Assembly (NCBI GenBank): GCA_945869735.1
Contig: CAMBPQ010000030.1
Span: 1 to 34,001 of the forward strand
Length of the DNA stretch: 34,001 nucleotides
Direction: 5' to 3'
DNA from: Planctomicrobium piriforme
GTDB lineage: Bacteria > Planctomycetota > Planctomycetia > Pirellulales > UBA1268
The position numbers were made by a program, and so were the translations under genes. Of this stretch, positions 8,448 to 18,133 are shown one piece after another. How positions within the stretch are numbered: the stretch's first letter is position 1; the number at the start of each line of letters is the position of its first letter. The notes under the pieces were generated by a model that saw only the letters and a list, made by a program, of their open reading frames with translations, was not told where the DNA came from and searched no databases.

Positions 8448-9758
8448 TCAGTCGTCAAGCACGCTCAGGCAGACGCTCCTGCCGGAGACGACATCCGACG
8501 CGTCGATGTGGGCGACGGCCTTCTGGATCGCCGTCGTGCCGCAGGCGTGAGTCATGATCACCAGTGGCACCACGCCGCCGGCCGCCCCGGACGGATCGTG
8601 CTGAATGACCGAGGCAATCGAGATGCCGTGCTCGCCGAGAATGCCCGTGATCCGCGAGAGCACGCCCGGCCGGTCGTTGACGCAGACCCGCAGAAAATGC
8701 TTCTCCGTCATGTCGATGCCGCTGATTCGCGCGGCCGGGCTGTCGGCGTCGAGCACGCCGGTGGTCCGGAAGGTGATCGCGGCGCGGCCCACGACGGTGT
8801 CGATGATGTCGGCGACGACGGCCGACGCGGTGGGCATCTGCCCGGCGCCCAAACCGTGGAAGAACATCCGGCCCACAGCATCGCCGACGATGCTCACGGC
8901 GTTGAAGGCGCCCCGCGTCTCTGCGAGCGGCGTGCCGATTTTTACCAGCGTTGGCGCCACCCGCATCGCGAGTTTGCCGTCGCTGCGGCTGGCCACCGCT
9001 ACCAGCCGGATGCGGTAGCCGAGCTCAGCGGCATGGCTCATCAGATCGCTGTCCACGCCCTCGATGCCGGTTCGCGGGATCTCGCCCCATGGCACCCACA
9101 CTCCGAAGGCGAGGTGCGCGAGGATCGCGAGCTTCTGGGTCGCGTCGGTGCCGTCGACGTCCATCGCGGGATCGGCCTCGGCATAGCCCTTGGCCTGCGC
9201 GAGCTGAAGAACCTCCGCGTAACCGGCCCCGTCCTCCTCCATCTTCGAAAGAATGAAGTTGCTGGTGCCATTCAGGATGCCGCGGATGCTCTCAATGCGA
9301 TTGGCCGCCAGACATTCACCGATCGCGGCCACGATCGGAATGCCGCCGGCGACGGCCGCCTCGAAGGCGATCGACCGGCCCTTGCGACGGGCGAGCTCGA
9401 AGAGTTCCGGGCCGTGCTCAGCCAAGAGCGCCTTGTTGGCGGTGACCACGTCCTTTCCGTTCTCCAGCAGTTCCACCATCATTGACCTCGCCGGCTCGAG
9501 GCCGCCGACAAGCAGCGCAGCGACCGAGATCGACGAGTCGCGGGAGACGGTGCCGATGTCGGTCGACACCCGGTCGGCCGGCAGCCGCAGGCCCCGGTCG
9601 CGGGCCGGGTCGCGGCAGACCGCCCGCTCCACAAGGATCGGCCGCCCGGCCTGGCGGGTGATGTGGTCGGCCGACTCGACGAGCAGGCGGACCACGCCCG
9701 ATCCGACGGTGCCGAGGCCGACGACACCGACGCGGACGGGCTTTGCCGAAGAAGTCAT
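8448..9758 (-). CDS. hom: Homoserine dehydrogenase with C-terminal ACT domain
   Basis: Reduces aspartate semialdehyde to homoserine with NAD(P)H. This 436-residue protein has the Rossmann nucleotide-binding motif VGVVGLGTVGSGVV at residues 9-22, VVTANKALLAEHG, the catalytic-domain signature AFEAAVAGGIPI, GILNGTSNFILSKM, and AKGYAEADPAMDVDGTDA. The C-terminal about 80 residues form an ACT domain (FLRVCVNDRPGVLSRITGIL), usual for threonine-sensitive enzymes. It is the first gene of the hom, homoserine-kinase-like, lysC operon. Its promoter should lie in 9759-9940, where I see no convincing -35/-10 pair. Confidence 0.95.
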   Translation of the reverse strand: MTSSAKPVRVGVVGLGTVGSGVVRLLVESADHITRQAGRPILVERAVCRDPARDRGLRLPADRVSTDIGTVSRDSSISVAALLVGGLEPARSMMVELLENGKDVVTANKALLAEHGPELFELARRKGRSIAFEAAVAGGIPIVAAIGECLAANRIESIRGILNGTSNFILSKMEEDGAGYAEVLQLAQAKGYAEADPAMDVDGTDATQKLAILAHLAFGVWVPWGEIPRTGIEGVDSDLMSHAAELGYRIRLVAVASRSDGKLAMRVAPTLVKIGTPLAETRGAFNAVSIVGDAVGRMFFHGLGAGQMPTASAVVADIIDTVVGRAAITFRTTGVLDADSPAARISGIDMTEKHFLRVCVNDRPGVLSRITGILGEHGISIASVIQHDPSGAAGGVVPLVIMTHACGTTAIQKAVAHIDASDVVSGRSVCLSVLDD

Positions 9759-10274
9759 GGGAAAGAATGCTTTCGCAGGTGAGAGATGAGGATCGTAATG
9801 AGCCTAGCCCACGGCGGAAAGCGAAGGTGGGCGGGCCGGCAGATCGGGGCGATTTTCGTCCCGGCGCGGCCGGCGACCTGCGGAAATGCGTGTCTTCCGC
9901 GTCGTCCTGCTCCCTCATGAATACGAGGCGTCGCGTTGCCTCAAGAAGCCCCAATCGCAAGCGCGGGGAATGCGGGCCGCCTCGATGCGGTGCCGGAATG
10001 GTTCGCCGGCGGTGACATGCTCGCCGCCGGGGGATTTTGCTACAGGATGCCCGCTTGGCCGCCGGGGCGTCGCTCGTGAGTCGCAAAGATTCCCAGGCGG
10101 CTGCGCGTGCCCCCGACCGGCTCCTCACGATCGGATGCCGCCAGGAAGCCCCAAGCGCGAGCTGGTTCTCGTACGACGGTCCCAGTTCCCGGCCGTCGCT
10201 GACGACGACCTCGATCTTGATGGTATTTTTCACGATAGTGGTGAGGCGTTTGCCATCGCGCTCGGCTCGTACCG
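9759..10274. other. 516-bp divergent intergenic region containing repeat R2
   Basis: This gap separates hom (minus) from the propeller gene (plus). Its middle, 9938-10162, is a copy of the mosaic repeat. 9759-9937 and 10163-10274 show no supported gene. On the minus strand around 10170-10260 a short open stretch reads RLTTIVKNTIKIEVVVSDGRELG, which looks protein-like but has no start, no stop context and no family I recognise; it may be a remnant. Promoters for both flanking genes must be in this region but were not identified. Confidence 0.5.
9938..10162 (+). repeat. Mosaic repeat copy R2 with two cores flanking the 190-bp module
   Basis: The GAAGCCCCAA core occurs at 9945 and again at 10145 in the same orientation. 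Between them lies the roughly 190-bp module shared with R4 and R5: GGTTCGCCGGCGGTG, GGGGGATTTTGCTAC, GCTCGTGAGTCGCAAAGATT and CCGGCTCCTCACGATCGG all recur. The module holds a hairpin, CCGGCGG (10006-10012) with CCGCCGG (10024-10030). This is the only copy that sits upstream of genes on both sides rather than behind a stop codon. Confidence 0.85.
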
Positions 10275-11729
10275 ATGAGTTCCAGAAGAGACGTTGCCCA
10301 CACCATGACCCCACGTAAACGAGCTTGCCTGCGACTGCCGCGAGTTCTCCTCATGGCCGCCGCGGTCCTGCTGGGGCCGGCGAGTGCTGGCCTTGGGCAA
10401 TCTCCGGCCGGCCACGCCGGCGCTGACTGGCCAGGATTTCTTGGTCCGCGCGGCAACGGCGTCTCCGCCGAGACCGGGCTCCTGCCGCGCTGGCCCGAAC
10501 AGGGTCCGCCTGTGCTCTGGAAGAAAAAAGTCGGCGCGGGCTACGCCGCTCCGAGCGTACTCGGTGACAGGCTTGTCATTTTCCACCGCCAGGGGGACGA
10601 GGAAGTGGTGGAATGCCTCACCCCAGATACCGGTGAAACCCGCTGGCAGTTTGCCTCCCCGACACGGTTCGCGGATCCCTACGGCTACAACGGCGGGCCG
10701 CGCTGCTCGCCCGTGCTCACGGCGACCCGGTGCTATACCTTCGGCGCTGAAGGAAAGCTCACCTGCCTCGACATCACGACTGGTGCGAAGATCTGGCAGC
10801 GCGACACGGCCAAGGACTTCGACATTCCGCAGCCCTTCTTTGGCGTCGGTTCAACGCCCGTGCTCCACGGTGACCGGCTGCTCGTGATGCTGGGCGGGCA
10901 GCCGCGGTCGGGAGTCGTGGCGTTCGACGCCGCGACCGGGAAAACACTCTGGGAAAGCGTCGGCTCCGAGGATTTTCCCGATCCGCCGGTTCGCATCCAG
11001 CGAGACCGGCCGCCTGCCAAACTGGCCAGCTATGCCTCGCCGATCCTCGCCACCATCCACGGCAAGCAGCACCTGCTCTGTTTCCTCCGGCCGGGCCTCG
11101 TCTCCCTCGATCCGGAAACGGGCTCCATCCACTTCAGTGTCTGGTTTCGCTCGACGCTCCACGACTCGGTCAATGCCGCCTGTCCGGTCGTACTCGGCGA
11201 GCGGGTTTTTCTCTCGGCGGCGTACGACACCGGCGCGATGCTGCTGAGAGTGGCCCCCGACGGACGGTCGGCCGAAGTGGCCTGGCAGGATGTCGATGCC
11301 ATGCAGACCCACTGGTCGACCGCGATCGAGCACCATGGCTACTTGTATGGGTTCAGCGGCCGCAACGAGGCCGGCGCAGATCTCCGCTGCATTCGGACGG
11401 AGGACGGGAAGGTGATGTGGCGGGCTCGCGCAGAGCCGCCTTTTTATGGCCGCGGCTCGGCGATTCTGGCAGACGGCCATCTGATCGTCATGGGGGAACG
11501 CGGGACGCTGGCACTCGTGAAAGCCGACCCGGAGTCTTTCTGCGAAATCAGCCGGGTGAAGTTTGCCGAGTTCGACCACCCATGCTGGACGGCGCCGGTG
11601 TTGTCGCGAAAGCGGCTGTTCATCACCGGGTCCCGGCAGGTTCCGGGCCCAGCGGGCCTTTCCCTCGACGAGTATCACGTCGTCTGCCTCGATCTGGTTG
11701 CAGGGCGTCGCGGCGGCCCTGTACCGTGA
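10275..11729 (+). CDS. Secreted PQQ-like beta-propeller repeat protein
   Basis: A 484-residue exported protein of the BamB/PQQ-enzyme-like propeller type that is strongly expanded in planctomycetes. A signal peptide is clear (LLMAAAVLLGPASAGLG, residues about 25-41), followed by DWPGFLGPRGNGVSAETGLLPRWP, a common N-terminal motif of this group. Blade-like repeats appear as LTPDTGETRWQF, LDITTGAKIWQR, FDAATGKTLWES, LDPETGSIHFS and IRTEDGKVMWRA, each of the form D-x-x-T-G-x-x-x-W. No PQQ-dehydrogenase catalytic residues or CxxC were recognised, so a binding or scaffold role is more likely than redox catalysis. A second ATG at 10305 would give a shorter leader; neither start has a clear Shine-Dalgarno sequence. 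Confidence 0.85.
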   Translation: MSSRRDVAHTMTPRKRACLRLPRVLLMAAAVLLGPASAGLGQSPAGHAGADWPGFLGPRGNGVSAETGLLPRWPEQGPPVLWKKKVGAGYAAPSVLGDRLVIFHRQGDEEVVECLTPDTGETRWQFASPTRFADPYGYNGGPRCSPVLTATRCYTFGAEGKLTCLDITTGAKIWQRDTAKDFDIPQPFFGVGSTPVLHGDRLLVMLGGQPRSGVVAFDAATGKTLWESVGSEDFPDPPVRIQRDRPPAKLASYASPILATIHGKQHLLCFLRPGLVSLDPETGSIHFSVWFRSTLHDSVNAACPVVLGERVFLSAAYDTGAMLLRVAPDGRSAEVAWQDVDAMQTHWSTAIEHHGYLYGFSGRNEAGADLRCIRTEDGKVMWRARAEPPFYGRGSAILADGHLIVMGERGTLALVKADPESFCEISRVKFAEFDHPCWTAPVLSRKRLFITGSRQVPGPAGLSLDEYHVVCLDLVAGRRGGPVP

Positions 11730-11765
11730 CGCCGAGCATCCGCTTGCCCTTTTGGAGTGACTGCC

Positions 11766-12827
11766 TTGGAATCCGCCGCTCGTGAGTTTCTGTTTCGCCT
11801 CCTCAAGACCCCGAGCCCCTCTGGCTACGAGCAGCCGATCCAGCACCTGGTCCGCGAGTATCTCGCCGGCTGCGCCGACACCGTCACGACCGACTCCCAC
11901 GGCAACGTCATCGGTGCGAAAAATGCCGCCGCGGCCACGCGGATGCTGCTGGCGGGCCACTGCGACCAGATCGGCCTGATCATTCAATACATCGACGCGG
12001 ACGGATTCATCTCCGTGCAGCCGATCGGCGGCTGGGATCCCATTCAACTCGTCGGCTCCCGCGTCGCCATCTGGACGGCTTCGGGCCCGGTGACGGGCGT
12101 GATGTCCCGCAAGCCGATCCATCTGCTCACGGAGGAGGAGCGGAAGGTGATCCCGAAGATGAAGGATCTGTGGATCGACATCGGGGCTGAAAACAAGGCC
12201 GACTGCGAGAGCGTGGTCCGCGTCGGCGACGCAGTGACGCTCGAACTGGAGGTGCGGCAGCTTCGTCACAACCTCGCCTGCTCGGTGGCGATGGACGACA
12301 AGGTGGGGCTGTGGGCGGTGCTCGAGGGGTTTCGCCGGGCGGTGGCCGCCGGGCCCCTGCCCTGCGCGCTCTTCGTGGCGTCGACTGTGCAGGAGGAGAT
12401 CGGCCTGCGGGGCGCACAGACGAGTTGCTACGGCGTCGACCCCCACGTGGCGATCGCCGTCGATGTCACCCATGCCACCGACTGCCCCACGATCGACAAG
12501 AAGGCGGAGGGAGACATCGCCCTGGGCAAGGGGCCGGTCATCTATCGCGGCCCCAACATGCACCCGGGCGTGGTCGATCGGCTGTTCGCCGCGGCCAAGG
12601 CCGGTGACATCCCCGTTCAAACGGGAGCCAGCGGCCGCGCCCAGCCCAACGACGCCAACGTGCTCCAGACGACTCGGGCCGGCGTGGCGACCGGGTTGGT
12701 GAGTGTGCCAAACCGCTACATGCATTCGGCAGTCGAGACGATCTCGCTCGACGACGCCGACCACACGGCTGATCTGCTGGCCGCCTTCATTCGCGGTCTG
12801 GAAGGCCCAATCTCGTGGGCGCCATGA
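11766..12827 (+). CDS. M42-family metallopeptidase (aminopeptidase/glutamyl aminopeptidase type)
   Basis: A roughly 353-residue cytoplasmic di-zinc aminopeptidase of the M42 (TET/FrvX) family. Candidate metal and catalytic residues are in order: H65 in LAGHCDQIGL, D177/D178 in AMDDKVGLWAVLEG, E210/E211 in VQEEIGLRGAQ, D in AVDVTHATD, and H320 in NRYMHSAVE. The first motif is usually H-x-D-E-x-G; here it reads HCDQIG, an E-to-Q difference next to the ligands. I chose TTG at 11766 because GGAG lies 8 nt upstream; the frame also has a GTG at 11757 that overlaps that GGAG. It starts 36 nt after the propeller gene and may be co-transcribed with it. Confidence 0.9.
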   Translation: MESAAREFLFRLLKTPSPSGYEQPIQHLVREYLAGCADTVTTDSHGNVIGAKNAAAATRMLLAGHCDQIGLIIQYIDADGFISVQPIGGWDPIQLVGSRVAIWTASGPVTGVMSRKPIHLLTEEERKVIPKMKDLWIDIGAENKADCESVVRVGDAVTLELEVRQLRHNLACSVAMDDKVGLWAVLEGFRRAVAAGPLPCALFVASTVQEEIGLRGAQTSCYGVDPHVAIAVDVTHATDCPTIDKKAEGDIALGKGPVIYRGPNMHPGVVDRLFAAAKAGDIPVQTGASGRAQPNDANVLQTTRAGVATGLVSVPNRYMHSAVETISLDDADHTADLLAAFIRGLEGPISWAP

Positions 12828-13080
12828 ACCTGGGCGGGCAGATGCGCGATTCGGCAGATTCCCGAGGAAATGGGAATAGGTTGGTAGTCCTGCCAAATCG
12901 GCACCTCCCGAAAATGTCTCCCTCGGACCGCCGCCGAAGAACTGCGGTATTCCCCTCAAAATCATAAAACCATGCCCGCGCGGCCGTTCATGGCACGCGG
13001 GTTGCTTTCCTTCCGGGCATCCCGAGGATGGGCTGCCAAACCCGTCACTTCCAACGTTCGACAGTCGAGAGGAGTCTTCC
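12828..13080 (+). promoter_or_regulatory. groEL1 leader/promoter region with short hairpins, no CIRCE seen
   Basis: This 253-bp gap precedes the chaperone cluster. I searched by eye for the HrcA operator CIRCE (TTAGCACTC-N9-GAGTGCTAA) and did not find it. Symmetries present are TTCCC-N8-GGGAA at 12859-12876, TTGGTA-GTCC-TGCCAA at 12881-12896 (one G:T pair) and CCCGCG/CGCGGG around 12975-13003. GAGAGGAG lies about 7 nt before the GTG start at 13081. A heat-shock-type promoter could not be assigned with confidence. Confidence 0.35.
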
Positions 13081-14760
13081 GTGGCCAAACAGATGGTGTT
13101 CGACGACGAGGCTCGCCAGCCGTTGCTCGCCGGCGTTTCCAAACTCGCCCGTGCCGTGAAGAGCACGCTCGGCCCCCGCGGCCGCAACGCTGTGCTCGAC
13201 AAGGGCTGGGGCTCGCCCAAGGTGACCAAGGACGGCGTCACCGTCGCCGAAGACATCGATCTCGAAGATCCGTTCGAGAATCTCGGCGCCCAACTCGTGA
13301 AGGAAGCCGCCAGCAAGACCAATGATGTCGCCGGTGACGGCACGACCACCGCCACCGTTCTTGCCGAGGCGATCTTCCGCGAGGGGATCAAGATGATCGC
13401 GGCCGGCGCCGACCCGATGGCGCTGTCGCGGGGCATCCACAAGGCTGTCGAGGCGGTCTCGAAGGCGATCCTTGCGATGGCCACCCCGATCAACGAGAAG
13501 AACAAGAAAGAGTTGATGCAGATCGCCACGATCGCGGGCAACAACGACCCGACGATCGGCAACGTCCTCTCCGAGGCCTTCCTCAAGGTCGGCAAGGATG
13601 GTGTGATCACGGTTGAGGAGGGCAAGCAGGCCGAAACGACGGTCGACGTCGTCGAGGGCATGCAGTTCGACCGCGGCTTTCTCTCGCCCCACTTCGTGAC
13701 TGATGCCGAGAGCCAGGTCTGCGAGCTCGAAAATGCCTCCATCCTCCTCTACGAGGAGAAGATTTCGAGCGCTAAGAATCTCGTGCCGCTTCTCGAGGCG
13801 ATCAGTAAGTCGGGCAAGCCACTTGTGATCATCGCCGAAGATGTCGAGGGTGAGGCGTTGGCGACGCTGGTGGTCAATAAACTCCGCGGCATCGTCCAGT
13901 CTGTGGCTGTAAAGGCTCCCGGCTATGGCGACCGCCGCAAGGCCATGCTCGGTGATATCGCCGTGCTCACTGGCGGCCAGGCGATCTTCAAAGACCTCGG
14001 CATCTCGCTCGACGGCGTGAAACTCACCGACCTCGGTCGGGCCAAGAAGGTGATCATCGACGCGGAAAACACCACCATCGTGAGCGGTGGTGGGACAAAG
14101 GTGGCGATCGACGGCCGTGTGGCACAGATCCGCGACGAGATCTCGAAGACCACCAGCGACTACGACCGTGAGAAACTCCAGGAACGGCTGGCGAAGCTCG
14201 CCGGTGGTGTGGCCCAAATCAACGTGGGCGCTGCGACCGAGACGGAGATGAAGGAGCGAAAGGCTCTCATCGACGACGCCAAGAGTGCCGTGCAGGCTGC
14301 CCTCGCCGAGGGCGTGGTCCCGGGCGGCGGCGTGGCCCTGCTCCGCAGCGAGAAGGCGATCGAGAAACTCGACCTCGAGGGAGACGAGAAGATGGGCGCG
14401 TCGATCGTGAAAAATGCCCTCAAGTATCCGCTCGAAGCGATCGCCGAGAATGCGGGCACCGATGGTTCGGTCGTGGTCAACCGCGTTCGGCACATGAAGG
14501 GGAAGAATGACGGCTACGACGCCGACAAGGGCGAGTATTGCGACCTCGTCAGCGCTGGCGTGATCGACCCGGCCAAGGTCGTGCGGACAGCTCTCCGAAA
14601 CGCCGCCAGCGTTGCGGCGCTGCTGCTCACTACCGACTCGCTCATCACCGAGATCCCCAAGGATGAGGAGCCGGCGGGTGGCGATGGCCACGATCACGGC
14701 ATGGGCGGTGGCATGGGCGGCGGCATGCCAGGCATGGGTGGCATGGGTGGCATGATGTGA
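13081..14760 (+). CDS. groEL: Chaperonin GroEL, copy 1 (with GGM tail)
   Basis: ATP-dependent 60-kDa chaperonin subunit, 559 residues. Visible GroEL features are [24 protein letters not shown] (residues about 30-53), the ATP-binding [12 protein letters not shown] (DGTTT at 86-90), [15 protein letters not shown], the hinge/apical [13 protein letters not shown], and [10 protein letters not shown]. The C terminus has a flexible Met/Gly tail ([18 protein letters not shown]) preceded by GHDHGMG. The substitution pattern [10 protein letters not shown] differs from the more canonical copy 2. The GTG start has GAGAGGAG upstream. It lies directly upstream of groES, which is followed by a second groEL, so groES is flanked by two chaperonins. 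Confidence 0.97.
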   Translation: MAKQMVFDDEARQPLLAGVSKLARAVKSTLGPRGRNAVLDKGWGSPKVTKDGVTVAEDIDLEDPFENLGAQLVKEAASKTNDVAGDGTTTATVLAEAIFREGIKMIAAGADPMALSRGIHKAVEAVSKAILAMATPINEKNKKELMQIATIAGNNDPTIGNVLSEAFLKVGKDGVITVEEGKQAETTVDVVEGMQFDRGFLSPHFVTDAESQVCELENASILLYEEKISSAKNLVPLLEAISKSGKPLVIIAEDVEGEALATLVVNKLRGIVQSVAVKAPGYGDRRKAMLGDIAVLTGGQAIFKDLGISLDGVKLTDLGRAKKVIIDAENTTIVSGGGTKVAIDGRVAQIRDEISKTTSDYDREKLQERLAKLAGGVAQINVGAATETEMKERKALIDDAKSAVQAALAEGVVPGGGVALLRSEKAIEKLDLEGDEKMGASIVKNALKYPLEAIAENAGTDGSVVVNRVRHMKGKNDGYDADKGEYCDLVSAGVIDPAKVVRTALRNAASVAALLLTTDSLITEIPKDEEPAGGDGHDHGMGGGMGGGMPGMGGMGGMM

Positions 14761-14830
14761 CGGCCCGCCTCGGTGTTTGTATGACTTCGACCAACTGACG
14801 CATTTTCAACTCGAACCGGAGACCAACGAG

Positions 14831-15136
14831 ATGGCAGCCAAGAACCTCAAGATCCGTCCGCTCGACGACCGCGTGGTGGTGGAGCCTGTGGAAGCCGAGG
14901 AGCGCACCGCCGGCGGCATCGTGCTGCCCGACTCGGCGAAGGAGAAGCCGCAACGCGGCCATGTCGTCGCTCTTGGCCCGGGCAAGCTGCTCGAGACCGG
15001 CCAGCGGGCGGCGCTGTCGGTCTCGGTTGGCGACGAGGTGATCTACGGCAAGTACTCGGGCAGCGACATCGAGGTCGACGGCCACGAGGTGAAGATCCTC
15101 CGCGAGAGTGACATCCTCGCCAAGGTGCTGAGCTAG
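14831..15136 (+). CDS. groES: Co-chaperonin GroES
   Basis: A 101-residue 10-kDa co-chaperonin that caps GroEL rings. [35 protein letters not shown] covers the N-terminal strand and mobile loop, whose I-V-L tripeptide contacts Gro[34 protein letters not shown] is the standard C-terminal part. The ATG at 14831 has GGAG 9 nt upstream; the in-frame ATG at 14777 adds 18 residues that are not family-like. It is the only groES in the cluster and could serve both GroEL copies. (Sequence strings here are family landmarks, start LDDRVVVEP, end [10 protein letters not shown].). Confidence 0.96.
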   Translation: MAAKNLKIRPLDDRVVVEPVEAEERTAGGIVLPDSAKEKPQRGHVVALGPGKLLETGQRAALSVSVGDEVIYGKYSGSDIEVDGHEVKILRESDILAKVLS

Positions 15137-15235
15137 TTGTCGCGTGGAGCAGCCATCCAGGGCATGCTCGCCAAGTGGAATGAAGTCAACCGATCCAAAT
15201 CGAACCCGTAAACGTCTTCCGAGGAGATCCAAGTC

Positions 15236-16855
15236 GTGCCCAAGCAACTGATGTTCGACGACAGCGCCCGCGCCAAACTGCTCAAGGGCGTCGAGAAGTT
15301 GGCCGGAGCGGTGGCCGTGACCATGGGCCCGACTGGCCGCAACGTGATCATCGACAAGTCGTACGGCGGCCCGACGGTGACAAAGGACGGCGTGACGGTG
15401 AGCAAGGAAGTCGATCTCGAGGATCCGTTCGAGAATATGGGCGCCAAGCTTGTTAATGAGGTCGCTTCGAAGACCTCGGATCTTGCCGGCGACGGCACGA
15501 CGACGGCGACTGTGCTTGCCCGGGCGATCTTCCGGGAAGGCACGCGAAACGTGGCCGCTGGCTCGAACCCGACGGCCGTCCGCCGGGGGATCGAGAAGGG
15601 CGTCGCAGCCGCGGTCCAGCGGTTGATGGAGATGGCCCGCAAGGTGGAGCGTCCGGAGGAGATCGCCCAGGTTGGTGCCATCAGCGCCAACAACGACCGT
15701 GCCATCGGTGATCTGCTGTCGGAGGCTCTGCAAAAGGTGGGCAAGGACGGGGTGATCACCGTTGAAGAAGGCAAGACGACGGAGACGACCGTGCGGTTCG
15801 TCGACGGCATGCAGTTCGACAAGGGCTTCATCTCGCCCTATTTCATCAACAAGCCGGCGGAGATGGAGTGTCAACTCGACGACGCGCTCATCCTGATCCA
15901 CGAGAAGAAGATCTCGAACCTCCGCGACCTGCTTCCGCTGCTCGAAAAGGTCGCTCAGTCGGGCAAGCCGTTGCTGATCATCGCCGAGGAAGTTGATGGC
16001 GACGCGCTGACGGCGCTCGTGGTCAACAAACTCCGTGGTGTGCTCAACATCTGCGCCTCGAAGGCTCCTGGTTTCGGTGATCGTCGCAAGGCGATGCTCG
16101 GCGACATCGCCACGCTCACCGGTGGCACGCTGATCAGTGAGGACCTCGGGCTGAAACTCGAGAGCCTCGACCTCTCCCATCTCGGAAAGGCCAAGAGCAT
16201 CACCGTCGACAAGAGCGAGACCACGATTGTGCAGGGCGCCGGCAAGCAGTCGGACGTGCAGGCCCGCGTGCATCAGATCCGTACGCAGATCGAGAACACC
16301 GAGAGCGAGTACGACCGCGAGAAACTGCAGGAGCGGCTCGCGAAACTGACCGGCGGCGTCGCGATCGTCTCCGTCGGCGCTGGCACCGAGGCCGAGATGA
16401 AGCAGAAGAAGGCCCGCGTCGAGGACGCCCTTCACGCGACCCGTGCCGCCGTGGAGGAGGGAATCGTTCCGGGCGGCGGTGTGGCCCTGCTCCGCTGTCG
16501 CGAGGCGGTCGAGAAGGCCCGCGCGCAGGCCAAGGGCGACGAGAAGATCGGCGTCGACATCATCCTCCACGCCCTTGAGGCCCCGATTCGGCAGATCGCA
16601 GAAAACGGTGGGATTGACGGTGCTGTCGTGGCGGACGAAGTGTCTCAAAAAGATGTCAACATCGGCTACGACGCCAACAAAGGCGAGTATGTCGACATGA
16701 TCAAGGCTGGCATCATCGACCCGGTGAAGGTGGTCCGTGTGGCGTTGACCAATGCCGCGAGCATCGCGGGTCTCTTGCTGACGACCGAGGCGATCGTCAC
16801 CAACCTCGATAAGGACGAAGCGAAGAAGCGGAAGATCGAGGGCAGCGTTCGCTAA
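15236..16855 (+). CDS. groEL: Chaperonin GroEL, copy 2 (without GGM tail)
   Basis: A second 539-residue chaperonin. It keeps the canonical landmarks [84 protein letters not shown] (with the aspartate equivalent to the ATPase residue D398 of E. coli) and [12 protein letters not shown]. Unlike copy 1 it ends in a charged tail, [13 protein letters not shown], and lacks the Gly/Met repeat. By residue pattern it is closer to textbook GroEL than copy 1 in the ATPase region. GTG start with GAGGAG 9 nt upstream, 99 nt after groES; groES plus this gene form a conventional groESL order. Confidence 0.97.
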   Translation: MPKQLMFDDSARAKLLKGVEKLAGAVAVTMGPTGRNVIIDKSYGGPTVTKDGVTVSKEVDLEDPFENMGAKLVNEVASKTSDLAGDGTTTATVLARAIFREGTRNVAAGSNPTAVRRGIEKGVAAAVQRLMEMARKVERPEEIAQVGAISANNDRAIGDLLSEALQKVGKDGVITVEEGKTTETTVRFVDGMQFDKGFISPYFINKPAEMECQLDDALILIHEKKISNLRDLLPLLEKVAQSGKPLLIIAEEVDGDALTALVVNKLRGVLNICASKAPGFGDRRKAMLGDIATLTGGTLISEDLGLKLESLDLSHLGKAKSITVDKSETTIVQGAGKQSDVQARVHQIRTQIENTESEYDREKLQERLAKLTGGVAIVSVGAGTEAEMKQKKARVEDALHATRAAVEEGIVPGGGVALLRCREAVEKARAQAKGDEKIGVDIILHALEAPIRQIAENGGIDGAVVADEVSQKDVNIGYDANKGEYVDMIKAGIIDPVKVVRVALTNAASIAGLLLTTEAIVTNLDKDEAKKRKIEGSVR

Positions 16856-16929
16856 ATACTCTTCCGTCGGGCCGTCGTGGCCCCGCTAGGTTGGCGATAC
16901 AAGGCCGAGTCTCCCGCCCGGCGTTTATC

Positions 16930-16986
16930 CAACTCTGGGGGTTGAGTTGCCCCACATGGTGGATCATGGTGCCACATGGTGGATCA
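16930..16986 (+). promoter_or_regulatory. Structured dnaJ leader with duplicated start-codon segment
   Basis: CAACTC (16930-16935) and GAGTTG (16944-16949) form a perfect inverted repeat whose loop contains GGGGG; alternatively TGGGG (16936-16940) pairs with CCCCA (16950-16954). Then CCACATGGTGGATCA occurs twice, at 16952-16966 and 16972-16986. Each copy has its ATG in the loop of a CCAC/GTGG mini-hairpin. Only the second ATG (16976) is in frame with DnaJ. A role in translational control of a heat-shock gene is conceivable but unproven. Confidence 0.4.
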
Positions 16987-18133
16987 GCGGGACTACTACG
17001 AAGTGCTGGGCGTCGAACGGCGATCCACGTCGGCGCAGATCACTGACGCTTATCGCAAACTCGCGATGAAGTTTCATCCGGACAAGAATCCCGGCAACAT
17101 TGAGGCTGCGGCTCGCTTCAAAGAAGCGGCGCGGGCCTTCGAAGTGTTGTCCGACGCCGACCTCCGCTCGCGGTACGACCGCTTCGGCCACGCGGGCCTG
17201 CAAGGGGGCAGACAGCACGACTTCAACGAGATGTCCGACATCTTCGAGGCCTTCGGAGACATGTTCGGCGGCGGGATCTTCGGCGAGGCGTTTGCAGGCG
17301 GTCGCGGTCGGGCCAGCCGGGCGCGGAAGGGCCGCGATGTGTTCTGCCAGGTGTCGCTGTCGCTTGTTGAAGCGGCCCGTGGCGTTACCAAGACGGTTGA
17401 GTTCAACCGCCATGAAATGTGCGGCACGTGCGATGGCTCGGGCGCCAAGAAGGGCACGAAGCCCCTGCCCTGCGACTACTGCGGTGGAAAGGGGCAGGTG
17501 ATCCAGTCAGCCGGCGTGTTTCGCCTACAGACGACCTGCCCGGCATGCCGGGGAGCCGGTAGCGTGATCCGCGAGACATGCTCCGACTGCGGCGGCAGCG
17601 GCGTTGCCGAGGAGCACGTCGAGCGACGGGTGACGATCCCCGCCGGCGTCGACAGCGACGTCCGGGTGCGGTTGGCCGGCGAGGGGGAGCCCGGCGGCGG
17701 CGGCGGACCTCCCGGTGACTGCTACTGCGTGATCGAGATCGAGCAACACCCCTTTCTCACCCGCCATGGGCGTGATCTCCACTGCGAGGTGCCGGTCAGT
17801 TTCACGCAGGCGGCGCTCGGTGCCACCGTCGACGTGCCCACGCTCGACGGTGCGAAGCCCCTGCAGATCGCCCATGGCACACAAAGCGGCGATGTCGTCC
17901 GTGTGCGGGGTCTGGGGATGCCTGAGGTTCGAGGCCGCGGGATCGGCGATCTCCACGTGCATGTCCACGTCGAGGTGCCGAAGACGCTGTCGCCACGGGC
18001 GGAGGAACTCCTTCGCGAACTCGCCAACGAGGAAAATGCCGCCGTCAGCGCCAAACGGTCGTCGTTCTTCAGTCGGCTTGCCGAATACTTCCAGGGTGAC
18101 GAAACTCATGGGGAACACGAGGAGCAGGCATGA
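16976..18133 (+). CDS. dnaJ: Chaperone DnaJ (Hsp40, type I)
   Basis: A 385-residue J-domain co-chaperone that stimulates DnaK ATPase. J domain at residues about 5-70 with DYYEVLGV and the HPD motif at 34-36; a short Gly/Phe-rich segment follows ([14 protein letters not shown]). Four zinc motifs of the C-x-x-C-x-G-x-G type start at about residue 149: [24 protein letters not shown] and CSDCGGSG. The C-terminal substrate-binding domains end with a longer acidic tail. dnaK is not in view. grpE overlaps its stop codon by 4 nt (ATGA), implying coupled translation. The start lies in a duplicated 15-bp segment. Confidence 0.96.
   Translation: MVDQRDYYEVLGVERRSTSAQITDAYRKLAMKFHPDKNPGNIEAAARFKEAARAFEVLSDADLRSRYDRFGHAGLQGGRQHDFNEMSDIFEAFGDMFGGGIFGEAFAGGRGRASRARKGRDVFCQVSLSLVEAARGVTKTVEFNRHEMCGTCDGSGAKKGTKPLPCDYCGGKGQVIQSAGVFRLQTTCPACRGAGSVIRETCSDCGGSGVAEEHVERRVTIPAGVDSDVRVRLAGEGEPGGGGGPPGDCYCVIEIEQHPFLTRHGRDLHCEVPVSFTQAALGATVDVPTLDGAKPLQIAHGTQSGDVVRVRGLGMPEVRGRGIGDLHVHVHVEVPKTLSPRAEELLRELANEENAAVSAKRSSFFSRLAEYFQGDETHGEHEEQA

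Noticed and set aside
7074-9485. 803-codon plus-strand open frame opposite lysC, the kinase-like gene and hom
   Set aside because: Arg/His/Gly-rich composition without domains; the minus-strand genes are complete and recognisable.
10170-10260. Minus-strand stretch resembling a protein fragment (RLTTIVKNTIKIEVVVSDG)
   Set aside because: Too short, no start or family; kept only as a remark on the intergenic region.
10851-13742. 963-codon minus-strand open frame across the propeller, M42 and groEL1 genes
   Set aside because: It is antisense to three well-supported genes, lacks family motifs and is explained by GC-rich codon bias; the same holds for the 667- and 550-codon antisense frames over groEL2 and groEL1.
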